From Quercus robur (taxonomy: Eukaryota; Streptophyta; Magnoliopsida; Fagales; Fagaceae), in contig NC_065536.1 in assembly GCF_932294415.1 (NCBI RefSeq), forward strand, positions 31,329,354-31,393,353: a stretch of 64,000 bases of DNA, read 5' to 3'. Made by a program: the position numbers and the translations under genes. Below the pieces are notes generated by a model, which was not told where the DNA came from, ran no database searches, and worked only from the letters and a program-made list of their open reading frames with translations. Of this stretch, positions 34,986 to 47,529 are shown piece after piece; within the stretch, counting starts at the first letter, position 1; every line of letters begins with the position of its first letter.

Positions 34986-36045
34986 TTCCTGAATTGAGAA
35001 AATATCAAAACAAAAAATATATAATTAATTTACTAATGAATGAGAGTAACCACTTAACACAACCACAGTTTCTAAGTCTGACTTTTATTACATAGCATAC
35101 CAGTCGCTAATCCATGTGATGCACGGGATAGTTAAAACCAAAAACCCCCGTAGATGATAGGAATAAAGTTGAGAATAATAATGTGTTAACAGAGTAATAA
35201 ATTGGATTACTTGAGAAAAAAAAATTCCAAAATGAAAATCTAAAAAAGAAAAAGAGAGGTACATATATATCAAAATTAATGCAGGGAGGACTCCCTGTTG
35301 CTTTTACGAGAAGACACCTATGTTTCCTGAAAACCAAAAAAGAAAGAAATTTTTAAAATAAAGAAAGCACGGTAAACAAATTGGAAGCAAAAATTTTTAA
35401 AAAGAAAATGTTGAATTTGGTTTAGGGATGGTTCTAGGGTTTTTATTGTGTTTGGTTTTGGAGACATAAAGGAAACCAAAGTGAATCTGCATATGAAGTG
35501 GCACATAACTATGACCCATGAAATCCGAAGGCAACACTCTGCATAGTAGCACAGGCCTTAATGGAACATTATCCCCTCTGTAATAGCTCTAATATCTTGG
35601 TTTTGAAAACTAACCAAATAAACAAAGTATATATATTAAACCACATATATGTTAATGATAGATTAGTGGTGAAGTATGTTTGGTATTTCATAGCAAAAGT
35701 GACTATCAACAGGATTTCAAATCTTCAAATACAAATAAACTAACAAAAGAAATCCAAAAGATTTTCTTTCCTTCTCTTTCTCTCATTTTGTTATCCACCA
35801 ATAAGAAGGGAAAAATCATTTTTAATCTATATATGTGTACCAGTACCACTTCTTCATTGAAGAATTTTATCAGTCATGTTATAAACTTATAGACAAACCT
35901 ACCCCCAATAAAATTCATGAACATTGCTAAAATCAAGGCAATAAACTCTAATATGAAAGAGCTGAAAAACCCATAAAAAAAAAAAAAAAAAAAAAAAAAA
36001 ACTACCCATCCTCCTTTCACACCCTTCAAAAGGTGGGAATTTTTT

Positions 36046-36084
<39 letters not shown>

Positions 36085-37921
36085 CTATCAAAATTCATAT
36101 TTACCACTACAATTCAAATACAACCTAAAAAGAGAAAGAAGTTGCCCATATAGACTAACAGCATGAGAGTCTACTTACACACATTTTATCAAACACTTGG
36201 TGCATATGTTTGTTGGAATCCCAAATGATAACATAATAGCAATGAAAAGAGCATGCTTTTGAAGAGAGACCAATCCCAATTTGCCAAAACATTTATTTTG
36301 ACAACAGAAAAAAGAAAACAGAACTACAGAAAGATTGAAACCTAGTGAAAATTAGCAGACAAACTGAGAAGGTTGAAGAAAGACAAAAACAAAAACTTAA
36401 ATTTAGAGAAAAGATAGAGGAAAACCAAGAGTATCTCAAAAAACAGAACCAAGATCATTGAGAAACATGGAAGACCGAATGGTGGGAGCTATGGCTTGTG
36501 AGAAAGGTCCAATTCGCAAGGGTGACCAAGTATTCAATTTTTATGCGTGTGGTCGTGCGGATCTCAAGTTTTTAGTTTGGGGTTTTTTCAGAAATAAAGT
36601 ATCAAAACATGTAGTCAGGTTTTCTTTTCTTTTTTGGTCAAAAGGAAATTATGTAGTCAGGTTTTCAAAGGTGAACCTTGTTGTTTTTATTCAACAAATT
36701 AAATAATTTTAAAAAATTAAAATAAGGTGTAAATTTGTGTAGGCTGCAAAGCTGAGATGACACACTCTTAAAAAGTCAACAAATAGTTGAAGGCTTTGAT
36801 TTATAGTATATATAGATATATAGATGATTTACTATACACGTACATGCCTAGCGCATTAGACTCTCAGTGGGCTACGCATGTACATGTATGGTAAATATAT
36901 ATTAACAATATTAATTGCAAATTAGTTAAAATAGGTTATGAGATTATTGTTTGAAGGCTACGGGATTGTGATTCTGTGAAGACTTGCTTGACCAACTTCA
37001 AGCCCTGCTCAAGCGATCATTAAAATTAGGAAAAGATTAATTACCATAAATCGAATGAAGTTATGAAATTTTCAATCCTAATTCTTCTTCAACGCCTATT
37101 AAAAGTAAACCTATACCTATCTATAAATACCCTTCCATGCACAATTTTCAGGGTGAGAGGCACTTCTTGTACTATTGTTGAGAGAGCCTTAATCGAAAAA
37201 TCCTCTCTTTCGTGTTTCATTTTGTGAGTTGTTACTAAGTGAGTGTCATGTTTTTCATTTTAAAGTACAAAACTTCTTAACCTCTACTAATGAGTCCATT
37301 GGTGTATCAAGTTTTGGGTTGATGTAAACAATTTCGTTCTTGTTCGAAATTGAGACAACCCAAATTCAATGTGAGATCTGTCTAACCAGTTATGTCAGCC
37401 ATGTCATTGCTGACAATTAATATGTTGTGTTGTTTATATTATTTTAATAAGTTGCATGTAAAAAATAGAATATTTAATGTAGAGTATATTATAAAATGAA
37501 CTATTAAAATAAATAAATTAGCATTTCCCTCTCCCGTGTGTATGTGTGTGTGTGTTTGTTTCTCAAAATAATAAAATAAAATAAATTAGCTTTTTGAAGT
37601 GCTAAAAATTAAATTTGTTAGCATATTTGATGTGAATAATGTATAAAATCTAAGTGACTGTATCTAAATTTTATTATTTGAAAATTAAAGTAGATTCAAT
37701 TGAAAATGGGTTAAGAAAGCTTGAAACTTCCCAGAAAGCTCACTAAAGTCTTTGTGACAATTTTAACTTCATAGAAGGTATACAAATTTTATCATACTTT
37801 CAAAACTCATAGTTTGGGCTTATTTTGACAGATTTTCAGGTTGTAGAAGAAAAATAATTTTCTAAAATATTATTCTAAAAAAGGAAAGAAAAGAAATTAA
37901 AAATTTTGTTGATAATTTTTT
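34986..37921. other. AT-rich part of b561-B intron 2
   Basis: Contains a long poly-A tract (35976-36000) and a (TA)n run (36053-36078). An 82-codon frame at 36458-36706 has no recognisable motif and I do not call it. The stretch around 36955-37400 is less AT-rich and may be a decayed insertion, but I cannot identify it. Confidence 0.4.
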
Positions 37922-38291
37922 GGCTAAAATGCAAAACTTATCCTTTTTATTTCACCAAATTTACTTTAGTCATCTAACTTTGCTTTCATACATTTTAGTC
38001 TTCTAAGTTTCAAATTTATTCAATTAAAACTTTTCCATCAAATTTTGTTATATGTTGTGGTTAATTTTATAATTTTTTTTTTATTTTTCTTCAAATTTTT
38101 TAAATTAAAAAAATTCAATTAATGATTGAAAAGTATTTTCCAATTTTTTTTTCAAAAAATTTTAACAAAAATTGACGGAAATGTCTTAATTGAATAAATC
38201 TGAAATTTAAAGGATTGAAATGAATAAAAGCAAAATTAAAAAACTAAATGAATTCTGAAGAAACTGAGAAGGTGGGTTTTGCATTTTATCC
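37922..38291. mobile_element. MULE-type MITE in b561-B intron 2
   Basis: The inverted ends are GGCTAAAATGCAAAACTTATC on the left and, reverse-complemented from the right, GGATAAAATGCAAAACCCACC. A perfect 9-bp duplication TAATTTTTT flanks it (37913-37921 and 38292-38300). The arms run inward with 'ttaattgaataaa'-type partners. No coding capacity. Confidence 0.75.
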
Positions 38292-38695
38292 TAATTTTTT
38301 TTTTATTGAGATGTCAAAATCTTTTTCCTCCCATCTTTTTTTGCACAATAATTAAAAAAAAAAAAAAAAATTGATTACCTTCTCCAATTAAAACAAGGCC
38401 AATTATAGTTAGAAGTACATGCACCTGCAGTAAATGGAAGGAAAAGGAAAATGAAGTCTAGCAAATTTTCAGCAAGATATTAATAATTTCATCGAATATA
38501 TATACGTGCATACAAGAATTGTTTACGAACTGACATTGAGTATCATCCACTTGCTGTCGGATTTGAAATCGATGCTTTGTCGTCGAAAGTGTAGGATCCA
38601 AACAAGAGCTAGGATTGTCACTGCTTGGCTAGCACATGAGCAAATATTGTGACTGGGTTTGCTGAGACTTGGTAGCTACGACTTGTAGTTGCCAT

Positions 38696-41356
38696 TGCAC
38701 CTATCTGAATCTCTAAGTTTGTGTCTTGATGGAGAGAAGTGAGACACTTGTAAATTTAGTCTCAACAAGAGACCTCATTGCTTTCATAAATGGGTGTAAT
38801 ATTGTATGATTCAATGCCACGAATAGGTGTTAGCTCCAACTGAAAATCGATCTTACACTAATGTTGTCTTGCAGTGTTTTCGAAAGTACATTATACAAAG
38901 CAAATGTGCCTTTTCGTTTTACCAGATCTTTCAAAACCAATTGTATATTCATTGATTGCACCGCGTGGAATAGGTGTTCCAATGTCCAATCCAATATAAA
39001 ATTTGACTATTAAAACATATATTTCCATTGATTCGTTTTCAATATCAATACACCACTTCCTCACCAACCAATACAAGGCACCAACTTTGCCAAATGCCAC
39101 AACTTTTAGCCATAGGGTGACCATACTCTTGGCCAAAAAATTGTTTAGCAAAGCCAAGTTTTTGTATAAGTCTAACGAAATACAACTTTTTATTTTTATT
39201 TTTATGTCAAGTAAATCCCAGATGCACAAACCACCTGCTTAGACCCGTGTATTGGATGAGTTTGAATGAATTCAGAGTTAGGGTTTTTTTTTTTGAATCT
39301 GGAACGTTTGGATTTATAACTCATAATGCGCCCATGACCACCGAATCAATTTCTTCTCTTTTCTTTTCTTTTTTAATTTTAATTTTATTTTTATTTTTAT
39401 ATATAGAAATTTTAAGAATAAAGCAATTTGGAAATTAAATTATTGCATTTTTTTGAAACTTTCTAACATTTAATAATAATGAGAAGAATGAGTGATTGAT
39501 ATAATATAATTAAGCACATACCCATTAGATTTAGGTCTTTTGAGTTAAAGTGTGTCTCTATATGTTTTATTAATTATTTAAGAAAATTCTTCAAGGTGTT
39601 TATCTCCAGAACATATATATTATATGTGAGATTATTGTCAATAGGTATCTATATATAATGGTTTCTTGTAACTTTTAAAATTTTATTAAGCTCTTAATTA
39701 AAACATTCTTTCACGATTATAAGAATCTTATAATTTTACATTTTTAAGATAGTGAGAATCTTTAATTTTTTTTTTTTTTTTGGTTGAAAATATATAAGTG
39801 AATAAACAAAATCTTCTAAAATAATTATTTAATCCAAATTATAAATAACAACCAGAACACAATATTAGGAACGATTTCACAAAGTTATAGAATTATGTGA
39901 ATGCATTATTCTTATAGGTTGATTTATGCTACCTAGAGTAAAACACGACATGAACGGTTCTCAAGTCAAACAACTCCCCAAGATCAAACTATTGTGTTTG
40001 ACTCACTTCCTTACACAAAAATCAAGAACAACCTTCTAACAAATGCCTTTCCTTTTAATTGATCAAGAAAATATTTTGAGGTAGAGAGAAATATGTGGGA
40101 GAGAGCAAGAACACTTGAGGAAGATAAACCATACTCGGGTCATTTGATCGAGAAAGCAATAATAGAAATAATGGAAAAAAATGTTATGATGGTGTGTTAA
40201 ATAAACCTCTAACTTGTCAGAAAATAATAGAATAGTATACTAGCTTAGAAGAGAACCTAAGGACCAATGAGCAAAAATAAACGATCACAAACGGATATAA
40301 AAGCCCACAAACTGGTGGATTGCACATTTGTGATATAGATAATGACCATGCCTACATTGGCCCCATATCCTAAGATATCAAAGGGAGTCCACAATAGTTT
40401 ATAAACACAAATAAGAACACGATTATCAAAAGAAAAAAACACTAATAAGAACACACTCATAACCAATGTGGGACTCACAACAAGGTTCAAGTGTTTGAAA
40501 CCCAACCACATCAACAATGTCCACATTTTATAAACACCAATTAGGAAAGGAAAGTAACTTAAGAAAGCATGCATCACTTTGGTACCAAAAGTTTTAATCA
40601 TAGCTAGGATAAATACGTAGATTAAAATAAACAAGTGAGTCCTCATTTATCCAATTAATGCCCACAAAAATTTTGGAGATTTAAAGGATGTTGATGGAAT
40701 TCATGATCTTGTAGCCTAAAAGACCCTAATAGTTTGCCAAATAGCTTAAAATTGGACATATTTTGTTTAAATACCAATTAAATAATATTTTTTTAATTGA
40801 ATTATATTCTTCTTGCTTTGTAAGATGCAAAATTAAAAATTAAAAGAAATTCTATCTATAAATTATAATAACTAGATTTAAAAAAATAATATATAGAGCA
40901 ATAGCAATTGATTTATAAAATGTACTATTATAACCTCACAAAATCATAAATTTATTTAATAGTCTCAACTTGTATAAATAAAGATGGATTTATTAAATTC
41001 CTCAATGAGTTAGATAAAAGAACACAATATGACTAAAAGAAACGCTATTTGGTTAAGCAATCAAATAATACAGCAAAAGAAAATTAGTTAAATATTTTTT
41101 GATGTTTTCTTTTTCACAAAACTTAATTTTGTTGTTAATCAAATAAACCAATAAATTCAAACAATAAAATTTTATTTTAAAAAATAAAAATGGAGTGGAT
41201 GGTGGGCCACCTATAGCCTCTTCTTTTTAATTAATTAATTTATATATAAACATGTACTACAGTACTATATAGTATATGTTTCCAAGTACTACAACTTTTC
41301 GTTTATATTTGTTGGAGAAAACAATCCATGAGCACAACCCAAGAAGAGAAATTTTT

Positions 41357-41363
<7 letters not shown>
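38696..41363. other. intergenic sequence upstream of b561-B
   Basis: The first 150 bases are the former leader and promoter of copy B. The 129-codon frame on the - strand at 40257-40646 is hydrophobic but AT-driven and lacks any family motif, so I do not call it. Otherwise AT-rich with homopolymer runs. Confidence 0.5.
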
Positions 41364-41388
<25 letters not shown>

Positions 41389-41945
41389 GTGAGAAAGAAG
41401 ACGTTCATTAAATAAAATCAAAGCGCGTCCAAATCAGCCCGAACAAAAGGTAAGTTGCGAGATGGGACATCCTCCATCCACATGGTACAATTTGGTGTGT
41501 TCAAAGCTAGCCTAACTAAATTATGAGCAATTTTGTTGCCATCTCTCCTAATGTGAGAGTATAACAATTCTGAAAACAAACCCGAACATAAAGAGACATC
41601 ATTTATCAGTGGTGCAAAGGGAATTAATCCATTGCCGTTGTTCCTCAAAGCCTACTATCACTTTTGAATCACCCTCCACAATAGCACAATCCACTCCAAT
41701 CTCACTGCCAAACTCCACTGTTCTGCACGCAACAATTGCTTCCACTTCCACGGGCTGGTATGCCTGCTCCAATTGCTGAATTAAGGATGTCATTACCTCA
41801 CCATTGCAGTCATGAACAACCACTCCAACCCCTACTTTGTTGTCTGCATTTGAGATCGCTCCATCATAATTTATCTTGTATTTGTTCAGTGGTGTTGTTG
41901 TCCATTTTGGCTTGGGCTGTGGTGTGATCGGGTTGTGTTATGAAT
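41364..41945 (-). mobile_element. 5'-truncated LINE with RNase H domain and poly-A tail
   Basis: On the - strand: KYKINYDGAISNADNKVGVG, VVHDCNGEV, VEVEAIVACRTVEF, AIVEGDSKVIV, a one-base frameshift near 41652, LRNNGNGLIPFAPLI, SHIRRDGNKIAHNLVRLAL and a terminal stop. A poly-A tail follows, seen as poly-T at 41365-41389. 'D.DGA', 'E..A' and 'R..N..AH.L...A' are the RNase H (RVT_3) signatures at the end of plant L1-type LINEs. Reverse transcriptase is absent. It is inactive, though much less decayed than the fragment at 9361. Confidence 0.82.
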
Positions 41946-42919
41946 AATACAAATTTTATTATATAAAACTTATAAATCAGTGTGTTACTAATAACAATAA
42001 AATAACTTAAATATGAATTTATTAGATGATTGAAGTTCATCAATCCCATTCATTGCCATGTCAATTTTTATGTTTAAGTGTTTCATACAGTAAAATTTGT
42101 AATAAATTTATTTTCTTCTTTCTTCTTTCTGTTTTCTTTTTTCTTTTTCTTTTTTTAAATAAAAAAATATTTTTAATCTATAGACTAATATTTGGAGTTC
42201 AATTGGTTAAAATTTGAAGGTATTTTTTTTACTTGGGGTCTTATGCAATTACCTAATTGGCCTAATGGGTGGGCCAACTCTGATCCCATCCAAAGTTTAT
42301 TTTGTGTAAATATGGGAATTATTGGGGAAGCATCCGACGAAGAGAGGAAAAGGAATATGTGTCATGAACCCTAATCTGTGAAGTACAGAAAAACATGAGC
42401 CGCAAATTAAGCCCACCTCATGAAGTGAGATCCTTGGGGCACAAGTCCCATATGGGTAGAAAAAATTAAAGTTGCAAGGCGCAATACATGAAGTGAAGTA
42501 ACTTGGACTCCATGACCATGAGAGGTCCCTACGTAGGGAAAAGCAGGTTCTAGCCAACAGGACAGAGCCACTCATTGGAAAAGTAAGTACTAGCCAACAA
42601 GGATAGAGCCACTCATTCGCTAGTCCTAATTTTAGTAATTTTTGTTCTATAAAATTACACTTTGTCCCCCATAACAATACCATTGATTTCTTTAAGAGTA
42701 ATCAAAAAAAAAAAAAAAAAAAAATACTATAACCACAAACTTTTCTACAAAATTTTTAAAAAACTATTGAGGTAGCAAATTCTTATTGGTTCACATCTGT
42801 GCCTACTATTTACATTATTTTTTTACTTATCAATAACCACTCACCACATTAGCTATTTATAAATAATAATAAAATTTGTAACTCTAGCATATTTCTTGTT
42901 TTAAAGGCCATAAAAAATT
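41946..42919. other. intergenic sequence
   Basis: A roughly 50-bp direct repeat at about 42540-42625 shares 'tagccaaca' and 'gagccactcatt' blocks in two copies. The less AT-rich stretch 42370-42680 may be part of an unidentified retroelement. No gene is supported. Confidence 0.4.
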
Positions 42920-43452
42920 AAGGTAATTACACTCTCCTTTCTTGAAATTTGAGGAAATTACACTCAACTCTAAACCTAAATGGAAAGACATTCTCCTCCC
43001 TTGAGGTTTAAAAAAAATTAATACTCTCCCCCTTTTGTTTGTATAAGTAACGAAATATTCTAAGTTTCTATAAGAATTTCTTTACAAAAGTTTAACGTGG
43101 TTAATAAAAAATAACTGATAAATTTAGAATAAAAATGCAAAATTTATCAAAGAATAAAACATTTGCAATGGCAAATCTCTCCATAACTCATTAAAAAAAG
43201 AAAAAAAATCATATTTAATATTTTAAAATACACTTTAGTTAATAATTAAATACAATGAATTTTAATTTTGAAACTGAGGATAATTCTTGAAACTTGCCTT
43301 TAAGCTAAGGACAGTTTAGTAAATAACATTTTTAATATTAATTTAACAAAATTTGGTCAATCAGATGTCAATGGGGGAAAGTGTTTTTCCTTTCAAGTTT
43401 GGGGTGAAGTGTAATTTCTTCAAACCTTAAGGAAGGTGAGTGTTATTATCCC
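42920..43452. mobile_element. MULE-type element (533 bp)
   Basis: The left end AAGGTAATTACACTCTCCTT is mirrored by the right end, whose reverse complement is GGGATAATAACACTCACCTT. Both are followed by 'cttgaaatttgaggaaatt' or a related block. A perfect 9-bp duplication TAAAAAATT flanks it (42911-42919 and 43453-43461). The interior is AT-rich and non-coding. Confidence 0.75.
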
Positions 43453-43770
43453 TAAAAAATTTATAGATCTAAAATTTAAAACAAAATATACAAACTCCAA
43501 AAAATTAGCCTGACAACAAAAATTATCAATAGCAAAGATAAAATAATAAAAATTAAAAATTAAGCCCAATAAATCAATTTCACCCAAAATAAACAACCCA
43601 ACTCTTTAAAAAAGTTTAAACTAAATAATTTTGTCATTATCCAGTAGTAGGCACAAATATAAACAACTCAGCTCTTTAAAAAAGTTTAGACATAATAATT
43701 TTGAAATTATCCAATAGTAGACACAAGCATTAAAAATAAATAAATAATGGGCTAAGCAGCAACAGAGCTG

Positions 43771-44530
43771 TCACACACAACTAGGAGCAGAGCCATCCCC
43801 CAATCTCCAAATCCTGGCTCCGTCCTTAATAGCCAATGCCATGAAGTTGGAGTTTTTGACTTTAGCTTAATTTGCGCATGTTTTATTATAATTTCTTGCA
43901 TTATGATGATGTAATTTTCCGTTGGAATTAAGCAAGGCCGGCTCTATTAGGGGCCTAAAGGCAATAATGTCTAATGTGGTATGTATTTAAATTTTAATTA
44001 AATAAATTTATTTAATACTAACAAAACTAAGGTCAATTTGATTAATTAAAAAAATAATTTTTTTTTTAGAAATAATTACAACATGCTGCTAACCCCGCAG
44101 CTCGAACCCTTTCCCCCCAAACCCCCAAGCACTTTGTGCATGGAAATGTGTCACACACAACTAGGAGCAGAGCCATCCCCCAATCTCCAAATCCTGGCTC
44201 CGTCCTTAATAGCCAATGCCATGAAGTTGGAGTTTTTGACTTTAGCTTAATTTGCGCATGTTTTATTATAATTTCTTGCATTATGATGATGTAATTTTCC
44301 GTTGGAATTAAGCAAGGCCGGCTCTATTAGGGGCCTAAAGGCAATAATGTCTAATGTGGTATGTATTTAAATTTTAATTAAATAAATTTATTTAATACTA
44401 ACAAAACTAAGGTCAATTTGATTAATTAAAAAAATAATTTTTTTTTTAGAAATAATTACAACATGCTGCTAACCCCGCAGCTCGAACCCTTTCCCCCCAA
44501 ACCCCCAAGCACTTTGTGCATGGAAATGTG
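43771..44530. repeat. 380-bp tandem duplication, identical by eye
   Basis: Two head-to-tail units, 43771-44150 and 44151-44530, both start tcacacacaactaggagcag and end tggaaatgtg. I compared them line by line and found no difference, including in homopolymer tracts. Each unit contains 'caaggccggctctattaggg', which looks like part of a mobile element. No coding content. Confidence 0.9.
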
Positions 44531-45302
44531 CCAATTCAACTACAAGGCCTTTGGCATTAAAAAAATAATTTTTGAATCAATACTAACCAAACTAAAGTTA
44601 ATTTCATATAGAGAATTAAATATCATTGTTCAATAATAAAAATTTAACAAAAAACTGAAAATTAATCATCAAATTTAAGCAAAAATCACTAGATCTTCGT
44701 TGAATCTAAGCTAAAACCACCATGTCGTCGTTGGATTTTAGTGGATCTGAGATCCAATTTTCTTTCAGGGGTTTGTCGGTTGGATTAAGTGGCTTGGGTT
44801 TTGAAGATGGAGACTCGCCATTTTTTTAGCAGTTTGTCAGTCGAATCAAGTGGCTCAGGTTTTGGAGATGGAAACCTGCCACTTGACCCGTCAACATCAG
44901 TAATTGAAGCCAAAGGCCCGTTGTCGACCACCTGTGTTTGCTTGAAATGAGTCAGTTCCAATTTGGATGGCTCCAAGTCGAACGATTCCATTAGATGTCA
45001 GTTGGGTTTGGATAGCCCTAACCAAATTTGAGCCATATATCAATAATTGGCTAAAAGAAAATTTTCAATTAATGCTTCGTACTATACTTTGGTGAAGGTT
45101 CACTCTACACCACTTATAAGAGGCTATTATTGGATCCTAAAGAAAAATGTCCCTTAAGCATCAAAACGAATTTTCTCAACAAAAAAATAAAGCATCAAAA
45201 TGATGTAGCCATTTTTTAGTTCATATTAAATATTATAAATTTAAATGTGTATCTATTGAGTATTGACACATCATTTTAATTTTTAAATAATGTTTTGGTT
45301 TG
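44531..45302. other. spacer with a two-copy ~62-bp repeat
   Basis: Between 44770 and 44890 the blocks 'gtttgtcggttggattaagt' and 'gtttgtcagtcgaatcaagt' start two adjacent copies, each with 'ggttttg(a/g)agatgga'. The 68-codon - strand frame over it (44785-44991) is not recognisable. The rest is AT-rich. Confidence 0.5.
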
Positions 45303-47231
45303 TGTAGGGGCCTTTTTTGTGTATGGTGTATTAGGCTTGGGCTGCCTTCTGCGGTAATGGGTTGGGCTGCCTCTTGCGGTAATGGGCCCGAATATTTCTG
45401 AGTAAGGGAGTTAGAGCCGGTCCAATTGTAACTCAACTTGGGCCGGTTTGTGCACAAACTTATACCTTGTCTGCCAAAAGTAAACTTACGGTAAGCAGAA
45501 CTGTTGCAGACGAGTTACGACAGACAGATATAATAATAATAATAAAAAAGAATATTCTTGACTATTTAAACAAATGGCTATGTAATCCCTACTTATAAAA
45601 CATGATTACAGTCATGATAATGTCAATCACAGAAAAAATGAAGAAAATAATACGAGCTAATCAAATGGGCATAAATCAAGTTTTAAACTTAGTCTGTCGA
45701 AGCAAAGCCAAAGAGGGGAAAACGCCTCTTCTCAATGCAAATAATCTCCCAGAAAAGGATCCTGCCGTGGGGATTAATGGCTTTGAGGGAGTCGGACCTG
45801 AATGGTTATTGCCCAAAAAAGGAGTCCTTGTTTACGTTTTGGAAGAGAGGAGGATTTGAAGGGGGAGAGAGGGAAACCGATCTACTGGTGCATGCCCATT
45901 GAACTATCTCTCTTTTTTCTTTAGTTTCCTCTCTTTTCTTCTCTGTTTTTTTTTCTTATCTTTTTTCTTTTCTTCTTACTCTGTTTTTTTCTTTTCACTC
46001 CGTAAAAATGCTCTATTTTTCGACCCCTTTTTCAGGGCACGGCAAGGGCCTCTTTATAGTGCTTGCCGTGACCAAGGTTTTATCATTTTGCCCCTTAACC
46101 GCTTTTGTCTGGTCTGGGCGTACTTGCCGACCACCAGAGGTGTGTGCCACTCACTCTTGCCAGATAGAGGCAGGTTTCATTTCTCCGTCTACCGTAGCAC
46201 CTCTTTCTTGCCACGGTATAAATGTTTTCTCTCTCTACTCTTAAGGCATGCACCCAACGGCTCCCCCTCAAACTTGCCTCTTTTGGGTGGTCTGTCATCC
46301 CAGCAAGACGTACCTCCCAAAAGGGCTTGAGCAGGAGGCGCAAAATAGATCTTTTCCCCTCTCCCCACCACCAAACCATACCCCGCTTACCTCTTACCTC
46401 TGGCCCATGGCCCCACCATGTCCTATATATGCTGGGTACAGGCTGGTGGTGCCTAGATCTTGCGCGTGCTTCCCTTTCAGATATGTCCAAGAGTCTGCCT
46501 GCTGCTCATGTGTCTGCCGTGATCTAGAGACTCTCCGTCTGTGTTTTCTGACCTTTCATGTGGACCTTTCTTTGGTTTCCCGCTCCATTTAAGAGCTGGG
46601 CTTTGTATGATGATGGGCTTTACATTTCTTTGACCCACTCTTGATTTTCTTTATTTCCTGCAACGTTGAACTATTATTCCTGCCGTAATAATTTAATCCT
46701 GCTGTATCTCTTTTGTGCCAGCCGTTCATCCCTTTTTTCAGTGGCCTGTTATGGGCACTGTTTTACTTTTACTCATGGGCTCCCATGTCCCTTTGGACTT
46801 TCCTTTGGGCATCCACGGCCCGATTACTTTCTTTGGGTTTCCTCGACCCGTTTGCTAATTCCACACTCCTATGGGCTTTTTACTAACTTCATTGGGCTTT
46901 CTCGGCCCAATAACCTTATTCTTATCTTTGGGGTTCATGGGCCTGCCATAAACCCCTTACTCTCTTAGTTTGCATTGCCTTGGGCCTGCGGTGGCCCTTT
47001 CTCACTTTTCTACCTCATACACTGCCCATGGGATGCTATTTCTTTCTCTTTTCTGGCTTCTTTGAGCTCGCTTGCCTCTTCAAGACCCATTTATTTATTT
47101 GTTGGGCCTGTGATCTATTATTCCTGCTGCTTGGGCCTAATGGGTTTTTTGCTATTTATCTTGTCAATTCTTTGTAGCCCTCATTATTGGGCTTTTCTGC
47201 CTGCCTGGGCTTCCACAAATGGCCCTCAACA
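45303..47231 (+). mobile_element. solo LTR (1929 bp)
   Basis: Begins TGTAGGGGCC and ends GGCCCTCAACA, so the termini are TG...CA with imperfect inverted ends. It is flanked by the perfect 5-bp repeat GTTTG (45298-45302 and 47232-47236). Compared with its surroundings it is strikingly pyrimidine- and GC-rich on the + strand. A TATA-like cctatatatgc lies near 46420. The last 450 bases carry many TGGGCY/GGCCCA motifs. Several overlapping open frames (for example 45899-46330 and 46222-46592) are by-products of the base composition. No gag/pol, so probably a solo LTR. Confidence 0.8.
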
Positions 47232-47236
47232 GTTTG

Positions 47237-47529
47237 TATATCATTAGATTCAAAAAATATAGTCTTAACAATAAGAATGGGCCAACCAAAAATCTTAATT
47301 ATGAAATAAACTCTTTGAATTCAAGTGAAACAGAGTTGAATCATTAAGCCATGAGAATTTTTGTGAATCCAAAAATATTTAATAGGGGTAAATGGCAAGC
47401 CATTCAAACAATCAACACACACCGGTCCTCGTGGGACAACTTAATTACAAAACTAATAATAATATAGGTATTATGACAGCAATCAAATTAACTTGAGACG
47501 ATTGAAAGAAAGAAAACATAGAAATCACG
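47237..47529. other. probable 3' UTR of b561-C
   Basis: AT-rich sequence just downstream, in the sense of the - strand, of the b561-C stop codon. Confidence 0.4.

Larger units (their letters stand above)
30371..38695 (-). pseudogene. cytochrome b561 copy B, disrupted
   Basis: The same four-exon plan as copies A and C: exon 1 38695-38535, exon 2 38424-38379, exon 3 32115-31916 (200 bp) and exon 4 30631-30371. Exon 1 reads MATTSRSYQVSANPVTIFAHVLA, then needs one extra base to continue AVTILALVWILHF. As written the frame stops three codons later. Exon 2 lacks one codon, the Pro of the 'HP' pair (VHVLLTIIG). Exons 3 and 4 stay open and keep their histidines (ELVHLTLH, TLHSWLG, LPWHGF). Intron 2 has grown to about 6.3 kb with several mobile elements, and a solo LTR sits at the exon-3 donor. 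A sequencing error could explain the missing base alone, but the combination favours a pseudogene. The clean frames of exons 3 and 4 suggest recent loss. Confidence 0.82.

Noticed and set aside
36458-36706. 82-codon + frame with MRNMEDRMVGAMACEKGP
   Set aside because: No recognisable domain, located in the mobile-element-rich intron of the b561 pseudogene; no supporting splice or promoter context.
40257-40646. 129-codon hydrophobic - strand frame, possible membrane protein
   Set aside because: AT-rich bias yields Phe/Leu/Ile/Val-rich translations; there is no regular helix spacing, no family motif, and the gene context is absent.
45602-47247. Many overlapping open frames on both strands (up to 143 codons)
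   Set aside because: They sit in a pyrimidine- and GC-rich solo LTR and have no family motifs. Open frames on both strands over the same bases indicate a composition effect.
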